Assembly: GCF_901482445.1 (NCBI RefSeq)
Contig: NZ_LR590477.1
Location: 1,860,001 to 1,924,000 of the forward strand
Length of the DNA: 64,000 nucleotides
Origin: Neisseria lactamica
GTDB taxonomy: Bacteria; Pseudomonadota; Gammaproteobacteria; Burkholderiales; Neisseriaceae
Direction: 5' to 3'
Under the pieces are notes generated by a model. That model saw nothing but the letters and a program-made list of their open reading frames with translations, had not been told where the DNA came from and did no database searches. The translations under genes and the position numbers were made by a program. Position 1 is the first letter of the stretch. Each line of letters begins with the position of its first letter. Below, in pieces: positions 36,129 to 44,501 of this stretch.

Positions 36129-38561
36129 TTAGAACTTCGCTTCGATGGTGAAATTGTAGCTCCTGCCCGGCGAGGTAAAGCGTTGGATGCCGGCGTGGGT
36201 ATTGTTGTCAACGCGGTTGACCGTGCCGAACTCGCGGATGCTGCGTAAAGATTCCCAAGTGTAGTACTGCTTGTTGGTAATGTTGTACGCGGCGGCGCGG
36301 AGCGTAACCTGTTTGCCGATGTTGAGGTAGGCGGAAAGGTCGAACAGCGTATAGGCCTTGCTGTGTTTGGCATAAGGCCACGGGTTGTTCAAGTCGTCGT
36401 TGCTGTGTACGGTGTCGGACGGCTTTTTGGCGGCGGTGCGCGTGGCGTAGGCGTTGATGCCCCAGCGTTTGGAAGGCGCGTCATAGCCCAGGCTGTAAAC
36501 CGCCGTCCACGGCGAAAGCGCGTTGATGGGCGTTTCTTTGCCGTTGTTTTGCGTTGCCTTGCCTTTGATGTAGCTGACGTTGAGGCCGGTATGCAAACCT
36601 TTGGGCAGCCCGATGCTGTCGAGGTTCCAAGTGCCGTTAAACTCTATGCCTTTCACCCAGGCGGCGGTGCGGTTTTGGTTTTGCCAAACGGGCGAGCTGA
36701 CCAATGCCGTTTTGTCTGAAATCGGGGCGTAGGTGGGTTTGTTCGGATCGTCTGACGAAACACCCATATACGTCAATTCGATAAAGTCGCGGTATTTGGT
36801 TTTGAAGCCCGAGAGCTTGAAGTTGCCCGCTTTGCCGCTGCCCGCCAGACCTAATTCCCAGTTTTTGGCTTTTTCCGCTTTCAGGTTTGGGTTGGCTTTC
36901 AGGTAGAAATCGGGGTGCGGGAACAATAGCCAGGTTTCGTCTGAAGTCGGTGCGCGGAAGCCGGTGCTGTATTTTACCAACAAGTGCAGATGCTTGGTAA
37001 ACCGCCAGTCGAACCCCGTGCCGTAGCTGAAGCCCGCGTGCGCGCGTTCCGAACCCAAATGGGGAATCTGCCCCCGGATGGCGGTGGTGTATTTCGGATC
37101 GTCTTTCGCGCTGCTGCTGTTTTTGTCGTAGCGTATGCCCGCATTCAGGCGGAAGCGGTCGTTGCCGCCCAAGTGAAACGCATTGTTCCAATAGGCAAAT
37201 TTATATTTCGACCGGTTTTCGATCAGCATCGTGATTTTACCTTGGTTGGTAGTGAGGATTTTGGGGTCGTACAGTTTTGCGAAATAGCTGTAATCCGAGT
37301 TGGCATTGTCCCCTCTGCCGCCGCCCAAGCCGTATTGCGCCGCCCAAACGGCTTTGGAAAAGTCGAGTTGTTTTTCAAAATCGGCAGTCCATTGCGCGGT
37401 GTTTTGGCGGATATGCCGGAACGAATGGTAAACCTCGCCGTTGATGCCGTTTGTATCGTAATTTTTCGGGATGTCCCAAGTCCAGGTGTTCATATCGATG
37501 CGCTGCTTGTCGTAGCGCAGCTTGAGGCTGTCCCACGGGCCGTGTTCCAATTCGTTTTTGTATTCGACGCCGGAGCGGCGGCGGTAGCTCACGTCTTGGC
37601 GGTGGCGGTAGTCGCCCGTTGCGAGAGATGTGGTCGTACCCGTCCACAAATTAGACAGTTCGTTGGTAAAACGGTCGGTGCGCGAGTCTTCAAAAATCCA
37701 GCCGATGCGGTTGCGGTCGTTGAAATTGTAGCCCAGCTTGAACAGGGTGCTTTTGTTTACCCATTCTTGCGGGTCGGGGCGGGAGCGCGCAACCCCTGTG
37801 GCGACGTACTCCAGCCATTTGCTGGGTCCGGATGTGTCGGTCGGGTTATAGATATATCCGGGGTTTCTAATTTCAACATCGCCCTCGGTCGAGCGGTTTT
37901 TGGTTTCTTTGCCGAAGCGGCGGGTATAAACCAATAAGGCATCCAAACCATAGAGCCTGCCGGCGGCGGTGATGCTGCTGAACTTTTGGCTGTTTTTGCC
38001 GACGCTGCCGCCCTTTATCCCCAAATGGTAGGGCTTGCCTTCGGAAACATAATCGCTTGCGGATTTGGTTTGGTAATTGACTGCGCCGCCCAATGCGCCG
38101 CTGCCGGATTTGAGCGAGTCCGCGCCTTTGGTGATGGTTACTTCCGAGAAGTTTTCGGGTTCGGAAGTATTGCGGTTGGCATTGAAGTTGCCGTATGCGC
38201 CGAACAATTCTTGGAAGGCTTCGGAAGAGCGGCTTTCCGCCTGCGCCAGCCCGTCAACGTTGATGGCGACGCGGTCTTTGTCCACGCCGCGTATGGTAAA
38301 GCCGTTAGAACCCGCCCTGCCGCCTTCGACGACGGAAATGCCGGGGTCGTAGCGCACCAGGTCGTGTTCGTCGTTGACCAAGAGCTTGTCTAAGGTTTTG
38401 CGGCGGATTTTTTCTTCGCCGAGTTTTTGGGTTTTGTGCGTGCCGGTAACGGTGATTTCGTTCAGCGTTTGGGTGGACTGTGGCGCAGGGTCTGCCGCAA
38501 AGGCGGGAAACGCTTGGGCGATGGCGGCGGCAGCCAATACGGGCTTGAAGGGGATGTGCAT
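36129..38561 (-). CDS. hpuB: TonB-dependent haemoglobin-haptoglobin receptor HpuB
   Basis: Outer-membrane receptor that, with HpuA, takes haem iron from haemoglobin and haptoglobin complexes. The 810 residues comprise a signal peptide (ending AFPAFA), a TonB box-like LNEITVTGT at about residue 33, a plug (RYDPGISVVEGGRAGSNGFTIRGVD; KGADSLKSGSGALGGAV) and a 22-strand barrel ending in Phe (FTIEAKF). The signature of haem receptors is seen as the FRAP-like GFRAPTSDE followed by NPNLKAEKAKNWELG. It lies 30 bases after hpuA, so its expression depends on the hpuA switch through transcription or translation polarity. Confidence 0.95.
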   Translation of the reverse strand: MHIPFKPVLAAAAIAQAFPAFAADPAPQSTQTLNEITVTGTHKTQKLGEEKIRRKTLDKLLVNDEHDLVRYDPGISVVEGGRAGSNGFTIRGVDKDRVAINVDGLAQAESRSSEAFQELFGAYGNFNANRNTSEPENFSEVTITKGADSLKSGSGALGGAVNYQTKSASDYVSEGKPYHLGIKGGSVGKNSQKFSSITAAGRLYGLDALLVYTRRFGKETKNRSTEGDVEIRNPGYIYNPTDTSGPSKWLEYVATGVARSRPDPQEWVNKSTLFKLGYNFNDRNRIGWIFEDSRTDRFTNELSNLWTGTTTSLATGDYRHRQDVSYRRRSGVEYKNELEHGPWDSLKLRYDKQRIDMNTWTWDIPKNYDTNGINGEVYHSFRHIRQNTAQWTADFEKQLDFSKAVWAAQYGLGGGRGDNANSDYSYFAKLYDPKILTTNQGKITMLIENRSKYKFAYWNNAFHLGGNDRFRLNAGIRYDKNSSSAKDDPKYTTAIRGQIPHLGSERAHAGFSYGTGFDWRFTKHLHLLVKYSTGFRAPTSDETWLLFPHPDFYLKANPNLKAEKAKNWELGLAGSGKAGNFKLSGFKTKYRDFIELTYMGVSSDDPNKPTYAPISDKTALVSSPVWQNQNRTAAWVKGIEFNGTWNLDSIGLPKGLHTGLNVSYIKGKATQNNGKETPINALSPWTAVYSLGYDAPSKRWGINAYATRTAAKKPSDTVHSNDDLNNPWPYAKHSKAYTLFDLSAYLNIGKQVTLRAAAYNITNKQYYTWESLRSIREFGTVNRVDNNTHAGIQRFTSPGRSYNFTIEAKF

Positions 38562-38591
38562 AAGAAAACCTTTTTAAAAGCGGATTAATTA

Positions 38592-39615
38592 TTATTTTGT
38601 GAGATGGGTGGTCTCTCGATCGGTGGTGTTTTCAAGTTCTTTTTTATAACTCACGCCGCCGAATACGGTATCGAGGGAGCGGGCGCCGTCAAAGGTGATT
38701 TTGCCGCCTATGCTGGTGTCGCTGTCGTAACTACTGTTGAACTTGCCAAAAAACTTGCCTTCCAATTTGCCGTTTTTGCCGCCGGACGTGGCATCGCCGG
38801 AAAAGGTCAGACCGGTAATCGTTGCGTTTTCAATTTTCACACTCGGCCCGTAATCGCTGTTGCCGAGGATTTCGCCTGCCAGTTTGTTGCTGTTGAAATT
38901 GGCGGTGATAAAGGAAAGGACGGGGGTGTTGGTGTAACCGGTAAAAGAGCTGCCTTTGGGCGGCGTATAAGAGGAGGTAACAAATTGCCCGTCTTTGACG
39001 CGGATGCCCCAAACCTGATAAGTGATTTTGCCCTTGCCGGTGGTTTCGGGCGTGTCGTCGCCCCAGGAGTATGCCGGTTTCGGCGTTTTGCCGACGGGGA
39101 AGCCGCCGGCGAAGAGGTCGATTTCGCCGTTGGGGCCTATCCACGCCCCGAATTTCATATAATCTTGTTTGGTGATTTCCGCATACGAAGTAGCCCCTGA
39201 GTCGCTGCAACAGATAAAGATACGGCTGCCGTCGGCAAGCCGCTGTCCGGCGTAGCGGTCGGGAATTTTGTAGTCGGGGGAGGAATAGCTGGGGACAATG
39301 GGGTCGGAGTAGGATGAAAGGGTGTATTGCGCGCCGCCGGGTGTTTGGAAGATGAATGATGTTTCTTTGGTTTTGTAGCCGGGGAAAGGTTCTTTTTCTA
39401 CTTCCCGCTGCTGAATGGAAATACCGGATGTGCTTCCTGTGCCGGCGGTGTTGATGTTTTCGATGTTGCTGCTATCGCTTGATAGCGTTACCTCGGCGGC
39501 GGGCAACGGCGTGGCGGTGGGAATGGAGAAGGGGACGTGCGGTTCGGCTACCCCCCCCGGCACAGGCGGCAAGGGCGGCGGCAAGCGGCAGTAAGGACAG
39601 GGCTTTGTATTTCAT
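38592..39615 (-). CDS. hpuA: HpuA surface lipoprotein, phase-OFF (frameshift at poly-G)
   Basis: Haemoglobin-haptoglobin-binding lipoprotein partner of HpuB. Translation begins at ATG 39615 with a lipoprotein signal MKYKALSLLPLAAALAAC (Cys18), then runs into a tract of 8 G (39558-39551). With 8 G the frame changes to a product ending at a TAG at 39474-39472, about 47 codons in all. The full downstream frame (VAEPHVPFSIPT... to DRETTHLTK) is open and intact, so 7 or 10 G would restore a protein of about 340 residues. The body has the beta-barrel end GKITFDGARSLDTVFGGVSYKKE. Slam2 is the likely exporter. Confidence 0.93.
39551..39558 (-). repeat. Phase-variation poly-G tract of hpuA (8 G)
   Basis: Eight C on the plus strand equal eight G in the coding strand, immediately after the lipobox codons. 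It is the known hpuA contingency locus; the ON state is reported at 10 G, in agreement with the frame arithmetic here. Confidence 0.93.
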
Positions 39616-39640
39616 CGCATACTCAATCTTGATGATGTGT

Positions 39641-39683
39641 TAATAATAGTTTTGATTATCAGTTTAATGATATATGATGTCAA
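39641..39683 (-). promoter_or_regulatory. hpuA promoter with Fur-like operator
   Basis: On the minus strand: -35 TTGACA (39683-39678), 17-base spacer, -10 GATAAT (39660-39655). An AT-rich GATAATCAAAACTATTATTA stretch overlaps the -10 and resembles a Fur box, which fits iron repression. Confidence 0.75.
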
Positions 39684-39863
39684 CTGTTTTGTGGGCTGAT
39701 GTAAAAGCCGGTAAATGTGAAATCCGCCCTTTGAAAATCGGGCGGCGGTTTTTTGCCTGCCCGCTTTCAGACGGCAAAGCCGGTTTTTACGGGTTTCTGC
39801 CTGTTTTTCGGATAGTTTGACGTGCTTCGGCGGCGTGTTTGCCGGAAAGGTAAATGACAGGGT

Positions 39864-41381
39864 ATGTTGTATTTCAGATACGGCTTTTTGGTTGTTTGGT
39901 GTGCGGCAGGTGTTTCTGCCGCCTATGGGGCGGATGCGCCCGCGATTTTGGATGACAAGGCATTGTTGCAGGTGCAGCGGTCGGTGTCGGATAAGTGGGC
40001 GGAATCGGATTGGAAAGTTGAAAATGATGCCCCGCGTGTGGTTGACGGGGATTTTTTGTTGGCACATCCGAAAATGTTGGAACATAGTTTGCGCGACGCG
40101 CTCAACGGCAATCAGGCGGATTTAATCGCTTCGTTGGCGGATTTGTATGCCAAGCTGCCGGATTATGACGCGGTTTTGTACGGCAGGGCGCGGGCTTTGC
40201 TGGCGAAATTGGCGGGAAGGCCGGCGGAGGCGGTGGCGCGGTATCGGGAACTGCACGGGGAAAATGCGGCAGACGAGCGGATTTTGCTGGATTTGGCGGC
40301 GGCGGAGTTTGACGATTTCCGACTGAAGTCGGCAGAAAGGCATTTTGCGGAGGCGGCAAAATTGGATTTGCCGGCGCCGGTTTTGGAAAATGTGGGGCGT
40401 TTTCGGAAAAAAACGGAGGGGCTGACGGGCTGGCGTTTTTCGGGCGGCATCAGTCCGGCGGTCAATAGAAATGCCAATAATGCCGCGCCGCAGTATTGCC
40501 GGCAAAACGGAGGCCGGCAGATATGCAGTGTCAGCCGGGCGGAGCGGGCGGCAGGGTTGAATTATGAAATCGAGGCGGAAAAACTGACGGCGTTGGCAGA
40601 TAATCATTATTTGTTGTTCCGTTCCAATATCGGCGGCACGAGCTATTATTTCAGTAAAAAATCAGCTTATGATGACGGGTTCGGCAGGGCGTATTTGGGT
40701 TGGCAGTATAAAAATGCGCGGCAGACGGTGGGGATTTTGCCGTTTTATCAGGTGCAGTTGTCGGGCAGCGACGGCTTTGATGCGAAAACAAAACGGGTAA
40801 ACAACCGCCGCCTGTCGCCGTATATGCTGGCGCACGGAGTCGGCGTGCAGCTGTCCCATACTTACCGCCCAAACCCGGGATGGCAATTTTCGGTCGCGCT
40901 GGAACATTACCGCCAACGCTACCGCGAACAGGATAGGGCGGAATACAATAACGGCAGGCAGGACGGGTTTTATGTTTCGTCGGCAAAACGTTTGGGCGAA
41001 TCGGCAACTGTGTTCGGCGGCTGGCAGTTTGTGCGGTTTGTGCCGAAACGCGAAACGGTGGGCGGCGCGGTCAATAATGCCGCCTACCGGCGCAACGGTG
41101 TTTATGCCGGCTGGGCGCAGGAGTGGCGGCAGTTGGGCGGTTTGAACAGTCGGGTTTCCGCGTCTTATGCCCGCCGCAACTATAAGGGCATTGCGGCTTT
41201 CTCGACAGAGGCGCAACGCAACCGCGAATGGAATGTCTCGCTGGCTTTGAGCCACGACAAGTTGTCGTACAAAGGTATCGTACCGGCGTTGAATTATCGT
41301 TTCGGCAGGACGGAAAGTAATGTGCCGTATGCGAAACGCCGCAACAGCGAGGTGTTTGTGTCGGCGGATTGGCGGTTTTGA
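39864..41381 (+). CDS. slam2: Slam2-type surface lipoprotein assembly modulator
   Basis: Outer-membrane protein that moves lipoproteins to the outer face. The 505 residues comprise a signal peptide (MLYFRYGFLVVWCAAGVSAA), a periplasmic TPR-like domain (about 80-190: LIASLADLYAKLPDYDAVLYG, AEAVARYRELHGENAADERILLDLA) and a DUF560/Slam barrel of about 14 strands ending in Phe (VSADWRF). It is divergent from hpuA, and Slam2 (NMB1971 in MC58) is known to export HpuA specifically. The start ATG has CAGGGT just upstream. Confidence 0.9.
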   Translation: MLYFRYGFLVVWCAAGVSAAYGADAPAILDDKALLQVQRSVSDKWAESDWKVENDAPRVVDGDFLLAHPKMLEHSLRDALNGNQADLIASLADLYAKLPDYDAVLYGRARALLAKLAGRPAEAVARYRELHGENAADERILLDLAAAEFDDFRLKSAERHFAEAAKLDLPAPVLENVGRFRKKTEGLTGWRFSGGISPAVNRNANNAAPQYCRQNGGRQICSVSRAERAAGLNYEIEAEKLTALADNHYLLFRSNIGGTSYYFSKKSAYDDGFGRAYLGWQYKNARQTVGILPFYQVQLSGSDGFDAKTKRVNNRRLSPYMLAHGVGVQLSHTYRPNPGWQFSVALEHYRQRYREQDRAEYNNGRQDGFYVSSAKRLGESATVFGGWQFVRFVPKRETVGGAVNNAAYRRNGVYAGWAQEWRQLGGLNSRVSASYARRNYKGIAAFSTEAQRNREWNVSLALSHDKLSYKGIVPALNYRFGRTESNVPYAKRRNSEVFVSADWRF

Positions 41382-41392
41382 ATGGTGGGATA

Positions 41393-41431
41393 ATGCCGTC
41401 CGAACTTTGCGGCAGCAGGTTCGGACGGCAT
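41393..41431. terminator. Variant-DUS stem-loop between slam2 and pabBC
   Basis: ATGCCGTCCGAAC and GTTCGGACGGCAT: both arms carry the same substitution (GCCGTCCGAA), so the stem is kept although the uptake core is altered. A T-run follows on the plus strand. Confidence 0.8.
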
Positions 41432-41441
41432 TTTTGCGCGT

Positions 41442-43322
41442 TCAGGCAAGGGCGGCGGCAAATACGCCGCGCAGGGCGTTGGAGAGGCGGATTTCTTCGG
41501 CTTCTTGCAGTGTTTTTTGTGTGATGTGTGTTTCGATTACTTGATTTGTTTGCAAATATTTTTGCGGTTCGTCCAACACGGCTTGGCGCATTATGCCGTT
41601 TAAAATGTCTAAATCTAAAGAGGGCGTAAGCCATTGTCCGCGATGTTTGATGAAGACGTTGCTTCTGCCGCCTTCGAGCAGGATGCCGTCCGAATTGAAA
41701 AACAGGCTGTCGAACGCGCCTTGTGTTTCGGCGGTTTGCCACGCTTGGTCGAAGAGGGCGCGGTGAGTGGTTTTGAAGCGGCGCAGGTAGTTTTGTGCGG
41801 GCAGGACGGCGGGCGAAATGATGACGCGTTGTTTGTCAGCCAAATGGTTTAAAACGGCGTGGGACAGGCTGATGCCGTCTGAAGCGAGCAGGGCTTTGAC
41901 GCGGAACGCGCCGTCGGGCAAGTCGGCAATGTATTGTTTGATTTGATTTTCGCAGCCGTCGGGCAGGGGCAGGTTGAGGGCGCGTGCGGCGGTGTTCAGA
42001 CGGCATAGGTGGCGGTCGAGCAGGGCGCAGCGTCCGTTTTCGACGCGCAGGGTTTCAAAAATGCCGAAATCGGGGCGCAATTCGTTGAGGAAACGGGCTT
42101 TCCAGCCGCATTCCCGATATTCGGCGGCGGGGTCGCTGTCGATGACGATGCCGGAACCGACACCGTACACGCCCCGATACGGCGGATTGGCTTCAAACGG
42201 ATGTGGCGTTGCCCCGCCTTGCCCTGCCGTTCGGGCTTGCGCGTTTGAATCCGAGCCGCCGATGCCTGAAACAATGCCGTCTGAAGCCGAAACGGGTTTG
42301 AGCGATAAGGTGCGGATAACGACGTTGAATATGCCTTCAAACCCCAAGCCGCCGGAACACGGGTTCAAATAGCCGATGCTGCCCGTATAAAGTCCGCGCG
42401 GTTCGGCTTCGAGCGATTCGATAATCTGCATACTCATTTTTTTGGGCGCGCCGGTGATGCTGCCGCAGGGGAAGGCGGCGCGGAGGATGTCGGCGAACGA
42501 GGTGTGCGGCAGGGCTTGCGCCCGGATGGTGCTGGTCATCTGCCAAACGCTGCCGAAACGCGATACTTTAAACGGCTCTGGCACGCATACTTTGCCGGTT
42601 CGGGCGATTTTGCCGAGGTCGTTACGCAGCAAATCGACAATCATCACGTTTTCGGCGCGGTTTTTCGGGTCGTTTTGCAACTCGGCGGCGCGGCGTTCGT
42701 CTTGCCCGTCGTCCAAAATCGGCGCGGTGCCTTTCATCGGCTCGGTGGCGACGATGCCGTCTGAAGCGATTTTGAGGAAGAGTTCGGGCGAAAAACACAG
42801 CGTCCACGCGGATTGCCCTTGTGCATCGGGCAGGTGGGACAAGACGGCATAGGGGACGGGTTGGCGCAGGCGGCGGTAGAGGGTGACGGGATTGCCGTAG
42901 GCTTGCAGGTGCAGGCGGGTGGTGTAGTTGATTTGATAGGTGTCGCCGCGCCGGATGGCTTCGTGGATTTGGCGGATGCGGTCGAGGTAATCGGCTTCGG
43001 ATACGGAGGATTGCGGCGTGGAAATGCCGGCGGGGATGCCGTCTGAATTTTGGGCAAGCCAGCTTTCGGCATCGGTGTCGGCGCAGTCGGCAAACCAGTG
43101 CAGGGCAAGATTGCCGCCGCGTTCGGACTCAACCCCCATCAGCGGCAAACCGAATCCGTAGTCTGCAAACAACACGGCATGCAGCCCTTTTTGCCAGCCC
43201 TTTTGCAGCGCATCGTCCAGCAAATCCAGTTCCTTATAATGGAAAAAACGGCTTTCCACATGATTTTGACAGAGTTTTGCGCGGCCGCTTACGGCATCGT
43301 CAAACAGGGTGAAATAGGACAT
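41442..43322 (-). CDS. pabB: Bifunctional aminodeoxychorismate synthase I / aminodeoxychorismate lyase
   Basis: Folate pathway fusion making p-aminobenzoate. The N-terminal ~370 residues are a chorismate-binding PabB (GDTYQINYTTRLHLQAYG; VVIRTLSL), with the catalytic region MKGTAPI and FPCGSITGAPKKMSMQIIE. The C-terminal ~250 residues are a PabC-like PLP fold-type IV lyase (DFGIFETLRVENGRCALLDRHL; LLEGGRSNVFIKHRG; NGIMRQAVL). I start at ATG 43322 (MSYFTLFDD) rather than a TTG at 43337. The gene contains at least five uptake sequences in frame, recognisable as SDGI peptides. Confidence 0.9.
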   Translation of the reverse strand: MSYFTLFDDAVSGRAKLCQNHVESRFFHYKELDLLDDALQKGWQKGLHAVLFADYGFGLPLMGVESERGGNLALHWFADCADTDAESWLAQNSDGIPAGISTPQSSVSEADYLDRIRQIHEAIRRGDTYQINYTTRLHLQAYGNPVTLYRRLRQPVPYAVLSHLPDAQGQSAWTLCFSPELFLKIASDGIVATEPMKGTAPILDDGQDERRAAELQNDPKNRAENVMIVDLLRNDLGKIARTGKVCVPEPFKVSRFGSVWQMTSTIRAQALPHTSFADILRAAFPCGSITGAPKKMSMQIIESLEAEPRGLYTGSIGYLNPCSGGLGFEGIFNVVIRTLSLKPVSASDGIVSGIGGSDSNAQARTAGQGGATPHPFEANPPYRGVYGVGSGIVIDSDPAAEYRECGWKARFLNELRPDFGIFETLRVENGRCALLDRHLCRLNTAARALNLPLPDGCENQIKQYIADLPDGAFRVKALLASDGISLSHAVLNHLADKQRVIISPAVLPAQNYLRRFKTTHRALFDQAWQTAETQGAFDSLFFNSDGILLEGGRSNVFIKHRGQWLTPSLDLDILNGIMRQAVLDEPQKYLQTNQVIETHITQKTLQEAEEIRLSNALRGVFAAALA

Positions 43323-43490
43323 AGCAATCCGGGGCAAATGTTTTGATTATACGCTCTTTTTACACATATTTTCAGATAATTCGGCAAATATCGGCAAAAT
43401 GTAATTTTATGTAGAGAAAGCGGGGGAGAAGGTGTAAAATTGTGAAAACGGATTTTCATTTCCAACCTGAACACAACCAAGGAGGCCTTT

Positions 43491-44420
43491 ATGGCAGACC
43501 ACCAGTTGCAACCGTTTGAAAACGTAGAATTGGGCGAAAAGCAAGACCAGCTCCAAGTATTTGAAAAAGCTGTTTTGGAACACGAAGGCAAAGGTTCTGC
43601 CGAAGATTCCGGCACTGCCCCGCTGCCCGAAAACTACCCCTACCGCAAACGTATGCGCCGCGCCGCCTACGAAGCCGAAAAAGCCAAACTGCAAATCGAA
43701 TTGCTGAAAGTGCAAAGCTGGGTCAAAGACTCCGGCCAGCGCATCGTCAGCCTGTTTGAAGGCCGCGACGCGGCAGGCAAGGGCGGCACGATCAAACGCT
43801 TTATGGAACATTTAAACCCGCGCGGTGCGCGCGTGGTCGCACTGGAAAAACCGACCACCACCGAACGCGGACAATGGTATTTCCAACGCTACATCCAAAA
43901 CCTGCCGACTGCGGGCGAAATGGTATTCTTCGACCGCTCGTGGTACAACCGCGCCGGCGTGGAGCGCGTGATGGGCTTTTGCGAACCCAACGAATATATG
44001 CTCTTTATGCGCCAAACACCCGAATTGGAACGTATGCTCGTCGCCAGCGGCATCCATCTGTTCAAATTCTGGTTCTCCGTATCCCGCGAAGAACAACTGC
44101 GCCGCTTCATCTCCCGCCGCGACGACCCCCTGAAACACTGGAAACTGTCCCCCGTGGACATCCAGTCGCTCGACCGCTGGGACGACTACACCGAAGCCAA
44201 AAACGCCATGTTCTTCCACACCCACACCGGCGACGCGCCTTGGGTCATCATCCGTTCCGACGACAAAAAACGCGCCCGTTTGAACTGTATCCGCTACTTC
44301 CTGCACCAGTTGGACTACCCGGGCAAAGACGTGAAAGCCATCGGCAAAGTGGATGAAAAAATCGTCCTCGTCCCCGATACGCGCTACAAAGACAAAAACA
44401 TCGACCTCGGTCATGACTGA
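43491..44420 (+). CDS. ppk2: Polyphosphate kinase 2
   Basis: PPK2-family enzyme transferring phosphate between polyphosphate and nucleotides. The 309 residues carry Walker A FEGRDAAGKGG (about residue 90), Walker B VFFDRSWYNRAGVERVMGF and the lid region with SPVDIQSLDRWDDYTEAKNAMF; these define PPK2 class I. The N-terminus is a polar extension. AAGGAGG just upstream gives a strong ribosome-binding site. Divergent from pabBC, with a shared upstream region of about 170 bases. Confidence 0.94.
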   Translation: MADHQLQPFENVELGEKQDQLQVFEKAVLEHEGKGSAEDSGTAPLPENYPYRKRMRRAAYEAEKAKLQIELLKVQSWVKDSGQRIVSLFEGRDAAGKGGTIKRFMEHLNPRGARVVALEKPTTTERGQWYFQRYIQNLPTAGEMVFFDRSWYNRAGVERVMGFCEPNEYMLFMRQTPELERMLVASGIHLFKFWFSVSREEQLRRFISRRDDPLKHWKLSPVDIQSLDRWDDYTEAKNAMFFHTHTGDAPWVIIRSDDKKRARLNCIRYFLHQLDYPGKDVKAIGKVDEKIVLVPDTRYKDKNIDLGHD

Positions 44421-44440
44421 TTGCCGGTGAAGCAATAAAA

Positions 44441-44476
44441 ATGCCGTCTGAACCTGAAAACGGGTTCAGACGGCAT
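44441..44476. terminator. DUS inverted-repeat terminator between ppk2 and aldA
   Basis: ATGCCGTCTGAACC and GGTTCAGACGGCAT around a short loop, with T-run, between convergent genes. Confidence 0.85.
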
Positions 44477-44501
44477 TTTCTATCGGGGTTTCAAAGCGGC
44501 G

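Noticed and set aside
38592..39584. hpuA called as an intact gene from a TTG at 39584
   Set aside because: That start lies inside the lipoprotein signal region in the wrong frame; the real ATG with lipobox is at 39615 and is out of frame through the G tract.
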